A stretch of 64,000 nt of DNA from Alviniconcha marisindica (GCA_018857735.1 JABMCL010003715.1:527501-591500), one strand, 5' to 3'. Counted from the stretch's first letter, positions 23,637-37,470 are shown. Translations and numbers: made by a program. Notes: generated from the letters alone by a model not told the origin.

Positions 23637-26600
23637 CTTTCAGAAGGTGGTTTGCGGCATCGATGGTGGACTGACCAGCCTCAGCCGTGACCTCTTTGCC
23701 GAGGAACACCTTCAGCTGAGGCAGCTGGTCCAAAACCTTCGCTCCTATGGTGACAGCAATGCCGCCAGTGGGCACCCTGAGTGGCATGCCGTCAGGCACC
23801 CGGTCCCCTGAGGGAGGCTGCTGGGTGGGGGGCGGTAGCACCTGCGAATGCCCCACAGGCTGAGCGACGCTCACACCTTTCACAGCCTGCCCGCAGCCGA
23901 CCCCTGCATCGCTGGTCTGCGAAACTGCCTGTCCTTGTGCAGGGGCTGGGCCTGAGGAGGGAGTCGTCGGGACGGTTGATGTGGGGGGCAGCGCTGCCAC
24001 CACGGTGGCTGTACTGTCCAAGCGCTGCTGTGGTGAGACTAAGCCATTCAGCCCCGCTATGTGCGGGCCTTTGGGTGGCTTGGTTGAAGAAGTAATGTCA
24101 CTGCAGCTAGGAGGAGGAGGAGAAGCAGCAGAAGCTTGGGCAGCAGCTGGGTGCGACGTGTTGCTGCTGCCGCTGCTGCTGTGCGCCGTGTCTTTGGCTG
24201 GCGGAACGCACCCAGCAGCCGACTTATCACCATTGGAAGAGGCTGCTGTTGCAGAGGCACTACTTCCCCCATCTTCACCACAGCTGAAGACGGGCTCCCC
24301 ACCGAACGAAAAATCCATGGGGATGCTGCTGCTGTCATAGTTAGTGTAAAAGACCACCACATCTCTCCTATGCTTGTGTCCATTGTTCACGGGTTTGGGG
24401 CCTAATGAGCTAGTCTTACAAGTCGTCTCGACCTTACTAGAAATTGCCACCGCTGCAGGCTGAGATCTGGAACTAGAGCTGGACTGGGTTCCTTTGGACT
24501 TGGCAGCAGTAGCTGCTGCCGGGGTGACAACAGCCGGTCGCCCTGAACTGACGCTAACAGCGACTGTCACAGTCTGAGATGGGGCGCTGGAAACAGAGCC
24601 TGCGGGAATGGTGCTAGTTTTGCTTGCCAACGCTGCCGCCTTCACCTCCACCTCTTCGACAGACACTGTCCTTCTGTCCTCAAGGGCGGCGGTGGTGGTG
24701 GTGGTGGTGGTGGTGGTGGCAGCGGCTTTGCCTGGCGGGTGGGAGGCAAACACTTCACCCGTGGCCTCAGAGCCTGCCTCACTGCCACGAGCTGAGTCGG
24801 CATCCGAGCCCACAAAGCTGCCTGCCGAGTCACTCTGAGTCATGCCCTTAGCACCAGGCACAGCCATGGGCACACTCTTGTCCAGGGCATCCACATCCCG
24901 GGGGAGCACCTCCTGACTACCACTCCTTTGCAAGCTGCTGCCCGTGGCCGGCTTGGAGAGCTCCTCTGGGGCTGAGCCGATGGAGTGACGTCGCTCCTGG
25001 GGGGAGCCTTTCCACTTCATGGAAGTAGTCGGGGTGGCTGGGAACTCCTCGATGTTTGCGTCCTCCATGCTGGAGCTCACGCTCTCTGCCTTGGACGAGT
25101 CCACACTCTGTCGGGGAGTCTTGGTGGTGGAGGCCATCGTGGCATAAGACACTGGGTAGCTGACCCCACCCCGGCCCCCGACACCTTTGTCGGCAGGCAG
25201 AGACTTGGTCGACTCCTTGTCGCTGTCCTTGTCAAATGGGAGCAGCTGGCCAGTGCCAAAGGTCACGTCTTCCAATGACCGCCGCCTAGCTTCTGTGCCG
25301 AGCGGATTCACTCTGGCTGGGATGCGGCCTGGGGTCGTACTCAGTTCTGGGAAGGAAGACGGGCTTAGGTCACGCACTTTTTCCACGGTCTCCGGCCCTG
25401 CCACTACGGGGGTGGGTGGGGGAGTGCAGGAGCGAGTCTTGGAGGGTGGGGGGCGGCTGGAGGTTTCCCGCAGCCCGTTTCTGTTGTATGGCCCCGACGA
25501 CGCCTGCGCGGAGGACAAAGGGTGCTGTGAGTCTTTCGAATGATAGTGTGGACTGAACGCTGGGCTGAACGACTGAGCACTGCTGCTCTGCCCCTGAGGT
25601 GCCAACTGAACTGGGGATCGCTTCTTCCTCTTAACCAAAATGAACTCTTGCTCTGGCTGCTTCACAATGGGGATGGGATCTACGTCGGTGAAGATGAAGT
25701 CATTATTCTCGATGGCTGACTCATACTTGGAGGGAGTCTTCGGTGTGGCTGAAGCCGGTGGGGATGTGGCCGCCTTCTGTGCTTGCTTTGCTTTGGCAGT
25801 GTCCTTACTGGCTTCTACCTTGACCTCCTTCTTGCCCTCCATTGCTGATGATTTCTCTGACACAGGTGAAGGCTTCACATCACTCTTGGGGGCTTTGGAT
25901 TTGAGTTTTTTGTTGGTATTGTTGTCTGTGCTGGGAGCAGTTTCACTCTTGACATTATCTTTACCCCCACTCTTGGGTTTTCCTTTGTCTTTAGAGTCTT
26001 TTGTCTCACTAACCTGGTCCTTCTTTGCTGTGGGAGCAAGCTTGGCAGAACCTGAAAGCAAGTGGTTTTTATGGTTTTTCGTAGCTTCTGACTGTGCATC
26101 TGCCACAGGTTTCGCTGGTAAAGCTGTTCCAACACTTAGCTCCTGCACCTTGTGATTTTTCAGCGGCTCAGAACTGTCTTCCAGAATCACATCCTCATCG
26201 CCACCTGGCTTTTCAGAAGTGGAAGAGTTGCCCATCTCTTTGGCAATGTTTTGCACATCCGGGCTACCTGCTCTGTTCCCTTCTGAATCAGTGGTCTGCT
26301 CACGAGGAATATGCTCACCAACAGAAGAGTAAGAGGAGGTGAGGGACACACAGCTCAACAACTGCGTGGTCTCTGACGCAGGTGTGAGGGAGTCCTCTGT
26401 GCTCTCACCGACACCCGTCGTCACAAACTGTTTGGTCTTGTTGCGGTCTTTAGTCTTCTTCTGAGTTTTGTTTGCAGGGGCAGCGGTGGCCGAGGGGGTC
26501 CTGCTCCCGGCACTGTCAGATGGGGACTTGCTGATCTTCTTCAGCTTCTTCTCGCCAATCTCATTATTGACAAACTTGACGAGGTTGTCAACATCGGGGA

Positions 26601-26942
26601 TGTTACCTACATAGTTTGGGTCCTGCTCCGGGTGGACGTCCTTGCCCGGTTGGCGTGCGTTCTTCTTACTTTTGCGTTTCTCAGCTTGCCCGCTGCCGGT
26701 GGGGCTAGTGGGGTCCTCCGTTTTGTTGCCCATCTCTTGCAGGTCCCCCCTGCCACCAGAAAAGTCATGGTTTGAGCTGCCGATTTGGCCTCGCCCTCGA
26801 CTGCCGGACACGGGTGAGTTGTTCTCATTGGGGCGGGGTGGATCTCTCATCTGACGATACAACTGGGGGTCTAGAGGGTTGCCATTCAAGTCTGCGCTCA
26901 TCAACGGTTTGCTGCGGCTCCCACCCTCTCGCGTGCTTTCAT
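23637..26942 (-). CDS. Main 3.3-kb coding exon (1,101 codons) of the large disordered protein
   Basis: An uninterrupted minus-strand frame of 3,306 nt starts at an acceptor (TTTTTCTCTGTGTGCAG|AT) and ends at a donor (CTGAAAG|GTGAGTG). It enters with 2 nt of a split codon and leaves with 1 nt. The frame's apparent upstream extension (15 residues) is intron. Composition is Ser/Pro/Ala/Lys/Thr-rich and mostly disordered. Possible conserved islands are PNYVGNIPDVDNLVKFVNNE (about residues 108-128), followed by Lys-rich sequence; NNDFIFTDVDPIPIVKQPEQ, running into EFILVKRKKR (about 413-442); VVFYTNYDSSSIPMDFSFGG (about 860-885); and a C-terminal segment around IAVTIGAKVLDQLPQLKVFL. Basic clusters (EKRKSKKN, VKRKKRS) could be nuclear-localisation signals. 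A poly-Thr run (about residue 745) is encoded opposite a GGT repeat at 24688-24717. Family not recognised. Confidence 0.88.
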
Positions 26943-28175
26943 CTGCACACAGAGAAAAACAGAAATGACAGTAACCATTCTGGCTCATATCTATGCAATA
27001 TCAATTGGTTCCCATCCGCAATCGCAGAAACAATTACACTTCGTCATCCATAATACATGTATTTCATTCTGCACAAAAGGACATTTCTGGTTGGTTGCAG
27101 TCTTACTCTTCATCCCTAAAATGCACAATCACAAAAACAAAACACCACAATCGTGCTCCCACCCCCCAACCCCAGCTAAATAGTAAGCATCTTTTCTTTA
27201 CAACAATGCATGAATGTTCAAACACCTACTTCCACAAAACATGTGCAGGTGTAAAGCGTACTCCCCGGTCCATCTCCATTGATCCAACATGCAATCATTC
27301 CACACATGCTCTACATTGCACCGAGGACACATGTGAGAAATGTACCCAATGTGTGTGAAAATGACCAGTTCTGCCAGCAGTACATGTATACAAGTGAAAG
27401 AGTTTGGGTTCAGGGGCCATTAAACTGATGCCAGCCAATAACAAAGCCTTGGCTTAGTTCACACAATTGCTACAATGCTAGACACACTGACAGTTTCAAG
27501 CATTATACTGGATTTGCACCGACTCGGCAGGTTCCTTGCCAAGTGTACAGACAAAAGGCTCTTTGCCAAGTATATTTTACAAACAGCTAGAAATATCCAC
27601 AACAGTGATCATCCACAGTGTCAATGACCTGACAAATTATGAACTTTCTGAAAGTGTTACTGGACTTTATTTTTTATGAGAATATGAAGCATGTTAGACA
27701 CCTTCCTCCTTAAAATTGTTGCACCCTTTGGTTCGCATGTTTAGTTGTGTTGTGTGTGTGTGTGTGTGTGTTTTGTGTGTGTGTGTGTGTGTGTTGTTGT
27801 TGTTGTTGGGGGGGGCTATTATAATTTACAAAGAAAACCAACATCCACCCTTCTGCTCTAGTCCAGCAGCCACCTTCAGTTTTTGCGGTTTACTGAAAAC
27901 TTGTGATCAGGCTGCACGTTTCACAACCTTTCCTGGGCAACACGAGATCGCAAGGATATATTCTGATGCCTTGGGGGAGGGAGAGTTAATTATGTGTTTT
28001 GATTTACTGAATTATCTATGGCATGAAAGCACTACTGTCTAGACCGAGTAAGTAAAGATCACCATGGACATCTTCCTGTTGTACATGCATGTGTGTGGGG
28101 AGAGGGAAAGGGGGGCAGCACTATGTTAATAGCAATCACACCATGTTGACTTGACACTATTTTTTATGAGCAAAG

Positions 28176-28179
<4 letters not shown>

Positions 28180-28244
<65 letters not shown>
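28180..28244. repeat. (GA)n microsatellite
   Basis: About 32 uninterrupted GA units inside the large intron. Confidence 0.95.
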
Positions 28245-28247
<3 letters not shown>

Positions 28248-28892
28248 AGAAAAACAGACTGGGAAATTTACATCAACCTTTACACAATCCACTTTGTAAA
28301 CAACTCTGTCGAACATGAAGATGGCCAACCAGGCAGCAAGAACTGACACAATCACAGAAGCTTCATTGTGATATAATTTCTCCCTGCCCCATTTTCTGCC
28401 AGCACAGCTGCCCTACTGGTGGGAGACTTTAAATACCTGTTTCCTCAGATCCAGTATGTATGCATAATACACATTCACATTTACAAGGGAAACGGGACCC
28501 TTCTGTCCACATGCACACAGCAAGCACAGGGTGAGCGGCAGCTAACAGTAAGGGGGGGGGGGGGGTCCCTCAGCTTATCTCCCTCTCACCCACTTAATCC
28601 CCACAGCAACACCCTGACAGCATTGCTCATCACCCATCAGGGTGGGAAGTACACAAGGGGCTCACCTGGGAACACACATGGCAGATGCTGCCCCTCTCTG
28701 TATACATACAATGCAGTTACATACTATACACAACTGCCCCTGCATACACTCAGAGAACTGATGTCTAGAGCCTGCATCATTTTGGCCAATTTTAAAATCA
28801 AAACATGGGCCATTACATGACATATAAAATATGGTTCATGGAAACATCAATTCAATACCATGACCACATCAGTTCAGATTTCAGCTAAAGCA

Positions 28893-28942
28893 GTCTATTA
28901 TTACCAACACATGCAGGATGTCTATTATTACCAACACATATC
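28893..28942. repeat. Short tandem duplication
   Basis: TCTATTATTACCAACACAT occurs twice about 27 bases apart. Confidence 0.8.
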
Positions 28943-29433
28943 CCGACACATCGCCAGATTATGCTTGGTCTATTGTTCTTAAAAATAAAATTGTTTTTAA
29001 ATTACCAACCGGATTTAACCTCTATATGGCTGTGTCATGCCAACATCAAAGTATAAGAAGGGCACAGACTTACAACATGCAAAGCTTATCTCTACAATTA
29101 TCTCTACGAACAATACCACAAGAAGCGATTTCAAATTCTTTTTTCCATTTGCACCCCCACCTCCTTCCCCCTGCATTTTTTCTGTATGTCCTTGTGTCTA
29201 TACAAGTGTGTGTGGATGTGTACAAGGAATGCAATATCAATTACTATTAATTTTTATATATTACTTCAAAGGTTTTCCTATGTACACATTTTTGTTGATT
29301 TTGTCAAGTGTGGCATGCCCACCTTTGTTGGGGAAATGCGGATCCAGAGAAAAGGACGCTACTGCTATTATTATTATTCATCAACCATATCCTGGTCTCC
29401 ATGACACATCCCAGCGCATGTAGATAATCAACC

Positions 29434-29771
29434 CAAATAATGCATCCTCAACTCAACAAGCACCAGAAGCAGGCTGATGGCATGATGACCCACAATACAT
29501 TCATGTTACTCCGATTCAAACTGGTTGTGAAAGCTTTATACAGTTACAGTACAATGCTTTGTGTAGTCTCTTGTTTAACTCAAAAAGGCCATCTACCGCT
29601 TTCACAGGTGATGCACAGTTCCCAACGCGATCCTACAATCCACGGCAGGCTATGTTCTGTTTCACATACACACACTCACACACACACACAGAGTCAGTTA
29701 GTAGTGAAAATAACAGGTCTACACCAAAATAATGCATCCTCAACTCAACAAGCACCAGAGGCAGGCACGCA
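29434..29771. repeat. Direct repeat pair, ~40 bp, 295 bp apart
   Basis: AATGCATCCTCAACTCAACA followed by AGCACCAGARGCAGGC occurs at about 29438-29474 and 29733-29769. This could be recombination footprints or a segment duplication. Confidence 0.8.
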
Positions 29772-30537
29772 CTACACCTTTCCCTACCTCCTTCACACTC
29801 ACAAATGCTGCCCAATAGCCCAAGGAGCAAATACTTTAACTTAGTCCTGCCTCATTTCTTACTAGTCTTAGTCTCAGCTCCACCTGAACTTCTTTGACTC
29901 AACAATGTGACTGTGCAAACACCATGCAGTGATGCACTCTCTCCCCCTACCAGTACCAGAGTAACAATGCTGCCCGCCACCTCCCTCCCCAAATACCAAT
30001 GCTGGGTTATTGCATATCTACGCCAATGTGTGCAGGTTCCCTTCTCACCCACCCTGTACTATTTCTATCTCACCCTGAGGTAGCTGGCAGTGCCAAACTC
30101 TGAATCCAGGATCCAAGTATGCCTCATTCTTTACCTGTGTGCCATCCCCATGCTTTTTCACTCCTCACATTCAACCCGAAGTCTACCAGCCATGCAAGTC
30201 AGAGTCGGATCAAGTCTCATTAGCTTGTCTCTAGTCTCCAGATATTCATCTGATAACACAGTCAGAATGAGAAATGACACGCTGATAGGTGTAATATAGT
30301 TATGCTTGAACCCTTGTTGATGTCAACATTATGTGATAGCTTTTTTCTTAAACTGCTGATAGCATTTTCCATCTAATGTACATTATGTGTGTTTTAACTT
30401 TTATTATACTTGTTCAGTGCTTTGAGCCGCATGGTAGGCACTTTACAAATTTCCATTATTATGATTAAAATGTAAAAACAAAACATTTATATATAATATA
30501 ATGTATTCAGCTTTTTCAGTTTTGTACTGACAGAAAC

Positions 30538-30561
30538 ACCACACAAAGTCTGCCCTTTTCT

Positions 30562-30597
<36 letters not shown>

Positions 30598-30625
30598 ACA
30601 CCCGCAAGCACACACCAAAAGAGAG
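30538..30625. repeat. (GA)n tract with dispersed-element flanks
   Basis: Left flank ACACAAAGTCTGCCCTTTTC resembles the left flank of the GA tract at 40.3 kb. Right flank GAGAGGACACACCCGCAAGC then ACACACCAAAA matches the right flank of the GA/GACA array at 4.4 kb. Confidence 0.8.
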
Positions 30626-32145
30626 AGGACTAAATTATCTAAGGTTGCCATGCCACATCAAGTTCAACAAGCACGCTGCCTTCCTTTGGCTTTGTATTTT
30701 AGTCATGCTACTTTCTCAAATTATACATTATAATACTAACAGACACTTCAACAGCACAGGTTACATTGGTGACTTAGAAATGTACTTATGTCAAAGAAGT
30801 TCAACTAAGAGTCGAGATAGAACACTACTTCTTAACAAATTTACTGCTTTTCTTTCCTCCACTGTTTGCTTTGCCTGGTTGCATACATGTGTATATATAT
30901 ATATATATACATGTACATGTACTGTTTCAGCTAATATAAGGTAAGACAGAAAGAAAAGAAAGGTATACATGTCCTTTACAAGCTGCTTTTGACAAATTAC
31001 ATACAATTACAACACATGCACAAGGCGTCAGTGATCCCACTGGTCATTGTTCAAGCTGGTGTGACAAGCAAAAGTGATTCACAGAAACCAGTCAGACAAT
31101 CACTGAATTGGTCAGGTACACTGCCATCTATAGAGACTACTAGAGCTCTACTACTGTACTAGCAAACACCCTGTTCCCTTCCCCATCTAGAATACACGCG
31201 CGCACGCATGTGCATGTGCACACACACCACATGCACTCAATCTCTGTGCATTTTTTTTTTAAATATACAATATATATATATATATATATATATAATTATA
31301 TGTTTTAAAAATCTTTTTTTGAGAGTCAGTCAAGCAAAATAACATCCAGTACACTTGACCAACTACTGATTTTGTATATTATATATGTGCTGATATTAAC
31401 CAGTAAAATACTGGAAAGTACAGGTTATCGCAAACCCTGGGTGTGGATAAAGTGCACCTTAAAAACACAAGACCTCTGTCCACACCTTTCCGTACACCAT
31501 TACTGGGAACTTGAGAGGTTCCTGGAAGCAAACTATGTACAATTTATACAATCGCACACACTTCACTGTACCTTCATACTACAGTACACCACACTCAGTC
31601 TCTCTAGTCCTCAACATCGCTGTAGGGCCACACAGGGAGACTGCCTGGAGAAACTGTTAGCACAGCCACACACACACATACACACAGGCAAAATTCACAA
31701 ACAGGGGTCTGTATGTCAGCACCTAGTCCAATGGAAACAACAGAAAAGCTATCACATCAGTAGCAGTATCAGCACAAAGTCATCACATCACATGACACTG
31801 GGTGTGAGTGTGACGCCATCTTTACTGTGAAATTCCCCATTTAGAATATAGGTTAAACAAGGGGGCCAGCAAAGAAGAAGTAGCCGATCTCTCAGTCAGG
31901 TGACTGGGGCCTTTGTGAGCAACAAAGGTTCAGAAGCAGAACAGCATGCACCCTGGTAATTGCTAGTATGCTACTGAGCTCTACCTCAGCATACTATTGA
32001 TCTCATCAATCTGACCAACCACAAAATCTGGCAACAGGTACAGAAAACTAGGGTGATCCACAGCCAACAAAGGGGTTGGAGGTAGACAGACAGACACAGT
32101 GACAGACACAAACACTGAGCAGAGAGGGACAAGTTTATGAACACT

Positions 32146-32149
<4 letters not shown>

Positions 32150-32203
<54 letters not shown>

Positions 32204-32520
32204 GGTGTGGGGTAGACAAAGACACATAGGCAGACATTGACACAGACACTGAAGAGAGAGGCATGAGTTTATGAACAGTGACCAAAACAAAAGCAAACAC
32301 ACACACACATGGGGGTGGTGGTAGACAGAGACACACAGGCAGAGACAGTAACACAGACACAAACACTGAACAGAGAGGGATGAGTTTGGGAACAATGACA
32401 AAAACAACACACACACTCAAAGGGAGATGGGGGTGGGTTGTAGACAGAGACATACAGGCACATACAATGACACAAACACTGAACAGAGAGGGATGAGTTT
32501 ATCAACAATGAAAATAAATT
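32150..32520. repeat. (CA)n microsatellite and ~100-bp degenerate tandem repeat
   Basis: (CA)n at 32150-32200, then repeated blocks containing GACACAGACACTGAA, AGAGAGGGATGAGTTT and GGGGGTGG with spacing of roughly 100 bp from about 32085 to 32500. The cysteine/valine-rich ORFs on the minus strand are artefacts of this. Confidence 0.85.
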
Positions 32521-32965
32521 TTAAAAATATATATTCTTTTAAAAAGGCCTTTTAAAGGGGGCTGGGGAGATTACAATGTCAGAGAAACTGAAGCTGACGA
32601 AGGGTGGGCTTGTTTTCACTTTGACTCCATCAGAAGTAACTGGTGGGCTCTTAGTCACGGTCTACCCTAAATTAATCACCATGCCTTTGGGGGTAAGTAG
32701 GGGAATGGAAGAGGGACACCTCCTGACCAACAGCCACAAGGGAGACCAGCCAGGCGGCAGAAGAGAGGAGGGGACAGACACCACGGAAAAACAAAGACCA
32801 CAGAGGGCCGGAGGGAGCATGGAGCCGATCAATAGGACCCTTGCTCAGGGAGGCCCCGGTCTCCTTGACCAGATCACCATTCATAACAATCCCCCTTCTT
32901 TGTGGACCAAGCTTCACCCTATGCTGTCGGGGTGGGGGTGGTAGGCTGGTTGGATAGTTGCTGGA

Positions 32966-33690
32966 TTTTAAGGTCCTGCCAACTAAAAAGTGAAAGGGCT
33001 ACCTTAGGATGAGCCACACATTCACAGTTTACAGCTGACAAAACAAGCTTGAAACACATGTCACCAAAACACCTGTAAATAAAAAATGCTGTCTCGCACA
33101 GTCACAGAACTTCCATAAACAGCACAATCAATAGCAAACACAACCAAGCCCCCCCCCCCCCCCCCCCCGAACTTCCATAAACAGCACAATCAATAGCAAA
33201 CACAACCAAGCCCATGCACCCCACCCCCCAAGTCAATAATTTGTACATCTCTACAACTGAGAAAGGTACCCCTGTTTCCAGTACAAAATTAAAACACAAC
33301 TTATCAACTCACAGGTATGTTTAAATTCACTGCTGATTATGATGCACAATATCACACGCTTTGGTGCCTATTACTAGTATTAAATTGCTTGTGACTAGAG
33401 TAAGGTGACCTATATTTTATTCTGCTGGCCCATACAAATGGCATCAACCAAATTAAAACTAACGCAGCTGAAAAGTAAGAAGAGGAACTGATAAAAATGA
33501 AAGCAAGTGGGACCAGGAAGGTAGAAATTAGGACTTGTAAGCAAGAAATTTCTGGCAGCGGGCAAAGCATGCATGACAACTGTTCTGACCTACAGCAGGC
33601 TTTAACTTAGGTCAGCTTTGGGTTCTCAACAGAGGACCTTAATTTCTGCATCCACAGTACCCCACTGTGGGTGTCTGGTGTGGTGGTGGT
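32966..33690. mobile_element. Dispersed repeat, copy A (paralogue of 62190-62800)
   Basis: Matches the 62-kb copy in several blocks: TTTTAAGGTCCTGCC with a downstream CACACATTCACA (about 32968-33030); GGTGACCTATATTTTATTCT (about 33406); and GGGTTCTCAACAGAGGACCT with TTTCTGCATCCACAGTACCC (about 33620-33665). No reading frame is preserved between copies. Confidence 0.7.
33107..33213. repeat. 44-bp direct duplication flanking a poly-C run
   Basis: GAACTTCCATAAACAGCACA … CACAACCAAGCCC occurs at 33107-33151 and 33170-33213, with about 20 C between them (33149-33169). Confidence 0.92.
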
Positions 33691-34710
33691 GGCGGTGGTG
33701 GAGGTTTGTACTGTGGTAGGCTGTGATAGCAAAGATTGTACAGCTAAGCACATAGGGTCCTTGGTGATAAAGACCAGGCTTCTTGTCTCATTGTCTTGCC
33801 ATGTTCCGCTAACTTGATTAAACCAACCAGTTTAAAATTCCAACATGACCCACTTAACTACTTTACTGTAAACCCATATGACACATTCCAACCAGGACAG
33901 CATGTTTGTTCTAATTCTGAAAACATTGTCATTCTGCCCATCAACAAAATATGAAAATACTGCAATACAACTGTGACTATTTTCACCAACAAGTCAGCAT
34001 GGGCTCTAAAAGTACTGGCAGTAAAACCTATTTAAAGCCATTAAATTCATACAACCCATTACAGTTCTGAAAAGTCAGATGACCCAAACCCCCCCCCCCT
34101 CCCAGCTTTATTTGGAGGCATACAATGGCTAATTTTAGTGTCCCACTAGGTAAATTGAAACTGAAAGCAAACAGGGCCCTCTGCACCATCTTTATCACCT
34201 TCATTTAAAACCAAACCGCTTTACAATCAGAAATCTTGTGTTTCCATCCTCCAGGTTCTACGGCTGATGAAGATAATGCTAACTGCCTGCTTAAAGAGCC
34301 ATGTCAATAACAAATCACTTACAGTTATAACTTATACAGATATATACTGAGCTTGTTACAGCCACTTTAAACAAACCAAAAAAAATCATTAACAATATTT
34401 ACTTTCACACTCTAGTAACAGCAAACAATCGCAAAAACGAACAAAAGCTGGTTTAAAAGAAAAATCTTTAAAAAAAATTGTTACACTACAAGTAACAGCA
34501 AACAATGCAAACAGTCATTACATGGTCATAAAAATGTCATGTGTACCAGACAGATGATGATGACACTGAAGAAGAAAGAGGACCAAAATAAAGTCACTGA
34601 AAGATACTAAAAACCACTAAAAATGATACACGGATCTTGTTCAATCCGAGATCAGTCAAACTTTCAGCAACTAGCAATTGTTACACTTACACTACAGCGG
34701 TGCAAACCAA

Positions 34711-34712
<2 letters not shown>

Positions 34713-34741
<29 letters not shown>
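34713..34741. repeat. (CA)n microsatellite
   Basis: Uninterrupted CA run; just beyond it CpG dinucleotides become frequent (from about 34.8 kb). Confidence 0.9.
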
Positions 34742-34799
34742 TCATCCCAAGGGTCAAAACAACCGCAGACGAAAACAATGCTCACGCCTAAACCTCCAT

Positions 34800-36310
34800 G
34801 ACGCATACTACTGAGTGGGCTGGGGTCAGAAAACCGGATCGCTGTGAGCAGGACCTGCACAGCAGTGATAGGCGTGGGGGGTCACGGTGTAAAAGTGAAG
34901 GCGTTATGACTCCATTAGTCACCGGCATGTGGAGAACAAGCCAGCCATCCCTGACGGAAACCCCACGCCCAATCGACAGATCCTTCTTTACCGGTGTTCA
35001 GAAAGGGAGGGCGCGAGAGGTGGGGTGGGAGGGAGAGGAACCAAACCGCGTACACTTGGCCGCACTGGAAAGGGAGATGATATAACAGGCAGGTAGCAAA
35101 GCTGCGTCTGATACCTTGGTGGCTATAACTCAGTCTGGCCCCGGAATGTTGCTACTGGGAGCCGAGAAAACGCGTAGCTGTAACAGTTGCAACGCGTAAG
35201 TGTTCCGGGGATTCCGACACAACACACCAACACGAACAGAGCCAGCAGCATACACAGTGTGGCAAGTTGGCAACTCAGCTCGACTCTTTCCCACAGCAAA
35301 CCAATTTTACGAGGCCTGGCAGGCGGGGTCAACTACACACGGGGTGTTAAAAATTCATCAAAACAACATGTTACAAGACCTGCACAGCATGTGATGACAG
35401 GCAGAACTGCGAAGGCGATGACAGGGGGTGGAGGGGAGGGAGGTCGAACTACTTAGTGCAACTTGGGGGACGGACAAAGGTCGACTGTGGTTTTGCGTCG
35501 ACGTTTTCTGTACACTTACATCGGCTGTAACAACAGATGAGATACAACATTACCTCCATCACATACAAAGTGTGAAATACATCGTACATTCACACATGTG
35601 CCAAGCCAGAAGACCGCAAAACGCAAACGTCACGCTGTACAACACATCCTACAGCACGCAGAAACAAACGCATACGGATCAACATACCAGCCGTCACCGG
35701 TTCTGCCAGCCTCTGCTATCAAACAAAACCCCCTCCTTTTCAGAAAGAAAACGGTCTTCACTATTTTCTGGGGGTTCTTGGTGAAGCAAAGAAACGACGT
35801 GAAGGTATGATTTGACGACTAAAAAGCACGGGACAACGGAGGGGCCGAGATTTCACAGCAACATCGGGTCGGGCTAATAAAATCAATACATGTTTTGTGT
35901 TCTTCTCTCCCATTGGCTTACGGCTTCCTATCCTGTGTGTAAAGAGAGCCTCAATTGGCCAAAGACGGAACATGGCAGAGTATTGTGATACATCCTCTAC
36001 AAACCGGCTGTGTCAGTCTGGACGCCCCCAAAATCTCTGTTCGCATGTGATAAAGTCGAAGGACACAGTTATATCAGCGCTACCCAAAATCTCAATATAC
36101 TCTTTCGCGATCTCGCAGATCACATGACAGCCAACACACCAGCAGACGTCAATAACCGTACGCATAAATGTGTAGCGTGTAGCTATCGTGTTTGGGGGCG
36201 TGTCTTCATGGGGTGGAAAGAACAGCGACACATTACATTGCAAAATGGAGAAGTGACAGATGCGCATTTGGCTTTTGAAGAGATTGTTCGGATATGCATC
36301 AAACCAAACA
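34800..36310. other. CpG-rich stretch, possible promoter region
   Basis: CpG is visibly frequent compared with 5-34 kb. Donor-like sites occur on the minus strand (CACCAAG|GTATCA near 35118; GATGGAG|GTAATG near 35552), but no coding exon is convincing beside them. No clear TATA box. Confidence 0.3.
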
Positions 36311-37189
36311 ATTGACGGAAAAAGCTTCAAAGAAAAGATATTACAGGCTCTCCCTCTATTTATATTATATATAATCGTGTAGACACTAAAGGGTTTATTC
36401 ATGTCATACTGGCTACATACCCCTACTCCAAACTGTCAACTACTGACTGCATAGTCCTTTCTGGATTAAAAAAAAAAAAAAAGGGTGGTTAAAAATAAAG
36501 CAGCAGCTCATACCCCCCCCCCCCCCCAACTTCAGTTTCATTTCAAATGTACCCAATTTTCTCCAGGAGAAACTTTACAATCAGCAAGTATTCCAATTAT
36601 CTGTTTAGCTGCATCTGAAATATTCAAGAGGAAAAAAAAGTTATGTGCCTATAATTATTCTGGCAGCATTTCACTTAGATTCAAGTAAAATTACTTGTTC
36701 AAAACTCTCATGCTCTGTTAGGCTTTGTGTGTCAAATAATGCAGAATTGCAATTTAGACAGGATGAAATACTATACTGCACTTTTGATGGCTTGGTGCAT
36801 TGTGCTGAGTCCACCCACACACATATTCATACCAGTTAGGTTGCACATCACCCGTTTTAAGCTGTGCATATTTAGCTTTGTACAGTCAGAATGCTTCTGT
36901 GTGGGTGCCTCTGTGTGTGTGGGTGCGCACTTAAAATAGTCTCTAGGGACAAGATTTTGCACTTTAAAAACACATTATTATTAGAGATGTGGGACACCAG
37001 TGTCCTGGTAATGAAGTAACAATCATGTTGTTATTGTAAGTGATTGCTTTTGATTAGCGCTATTCTCTGTTCTCAAGCAGACTCACTGTATGTGCTCATG
37101 TTGCATGTGATTCTAAATGAGCAGTCTGCAGCCTTTTATGGCCAGTGTGGTGTACTGACAGTGACTTGGTTGTATGGCTGTTCTGTGTA

Positions 37190-37470
37190 CATCATACAAC
37201 CATGCATCAGCTTACAGTGTCACTTCATTCAAAGCCACATAGGTAGGGTGCATATATTATGTGTTTGGCTGCACCTGCCGCCAGGCAAAATGACCGGGGT
37301 CTTTTACATGCTACTGCAGTAACACAGGGGTGCAATGGATACTGAAATAAGAACCAGCACAGAAAGCGGACCGCGGAGAAGAAGAAAAAAAAAGCACTAT
37401 TCCCGCAGGAATTTGAACCGGTAACCTTTCAATTATGAGTCTGCCACTCTAACTGCTGAGCTATCCCTGC
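37190..37470 (-). mobile_element. tRNA-derived SINE (second type)
   Basis: Minus strand: GCAGGGATAGCTCAGCAGTT at 37470 (acceptor stem and A box), CAGACTCATAATTG (anticodon region, CAT), GGTTCAAATTCC (B box, about 37419-37408), then a body with AAAGACCCCGGTCATTTTGC and GGCAGGTGCAGCCAAACACA. The anticodon stem does not pair properly, so this is a SINE head, not a working tRNA. Confidence 0.75.

Noticed and set aside
25640..26155. 171-codon plus-strand ORF with hydrophobic stretches inside the 3.3-kb exon
   Set aside because: Mirror of the Lys/Ser/Glu-rich coding frame; apparent membrane segments are an artefact of reading Lys/Glu codons in reverse.
37400..37470. tRNA-Met-like gene on the minus strand
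   Set aside because: A and B boxes and a CAT anticodon are present, but the anticodon stem does not pair and the sequence continues into a SINE body.
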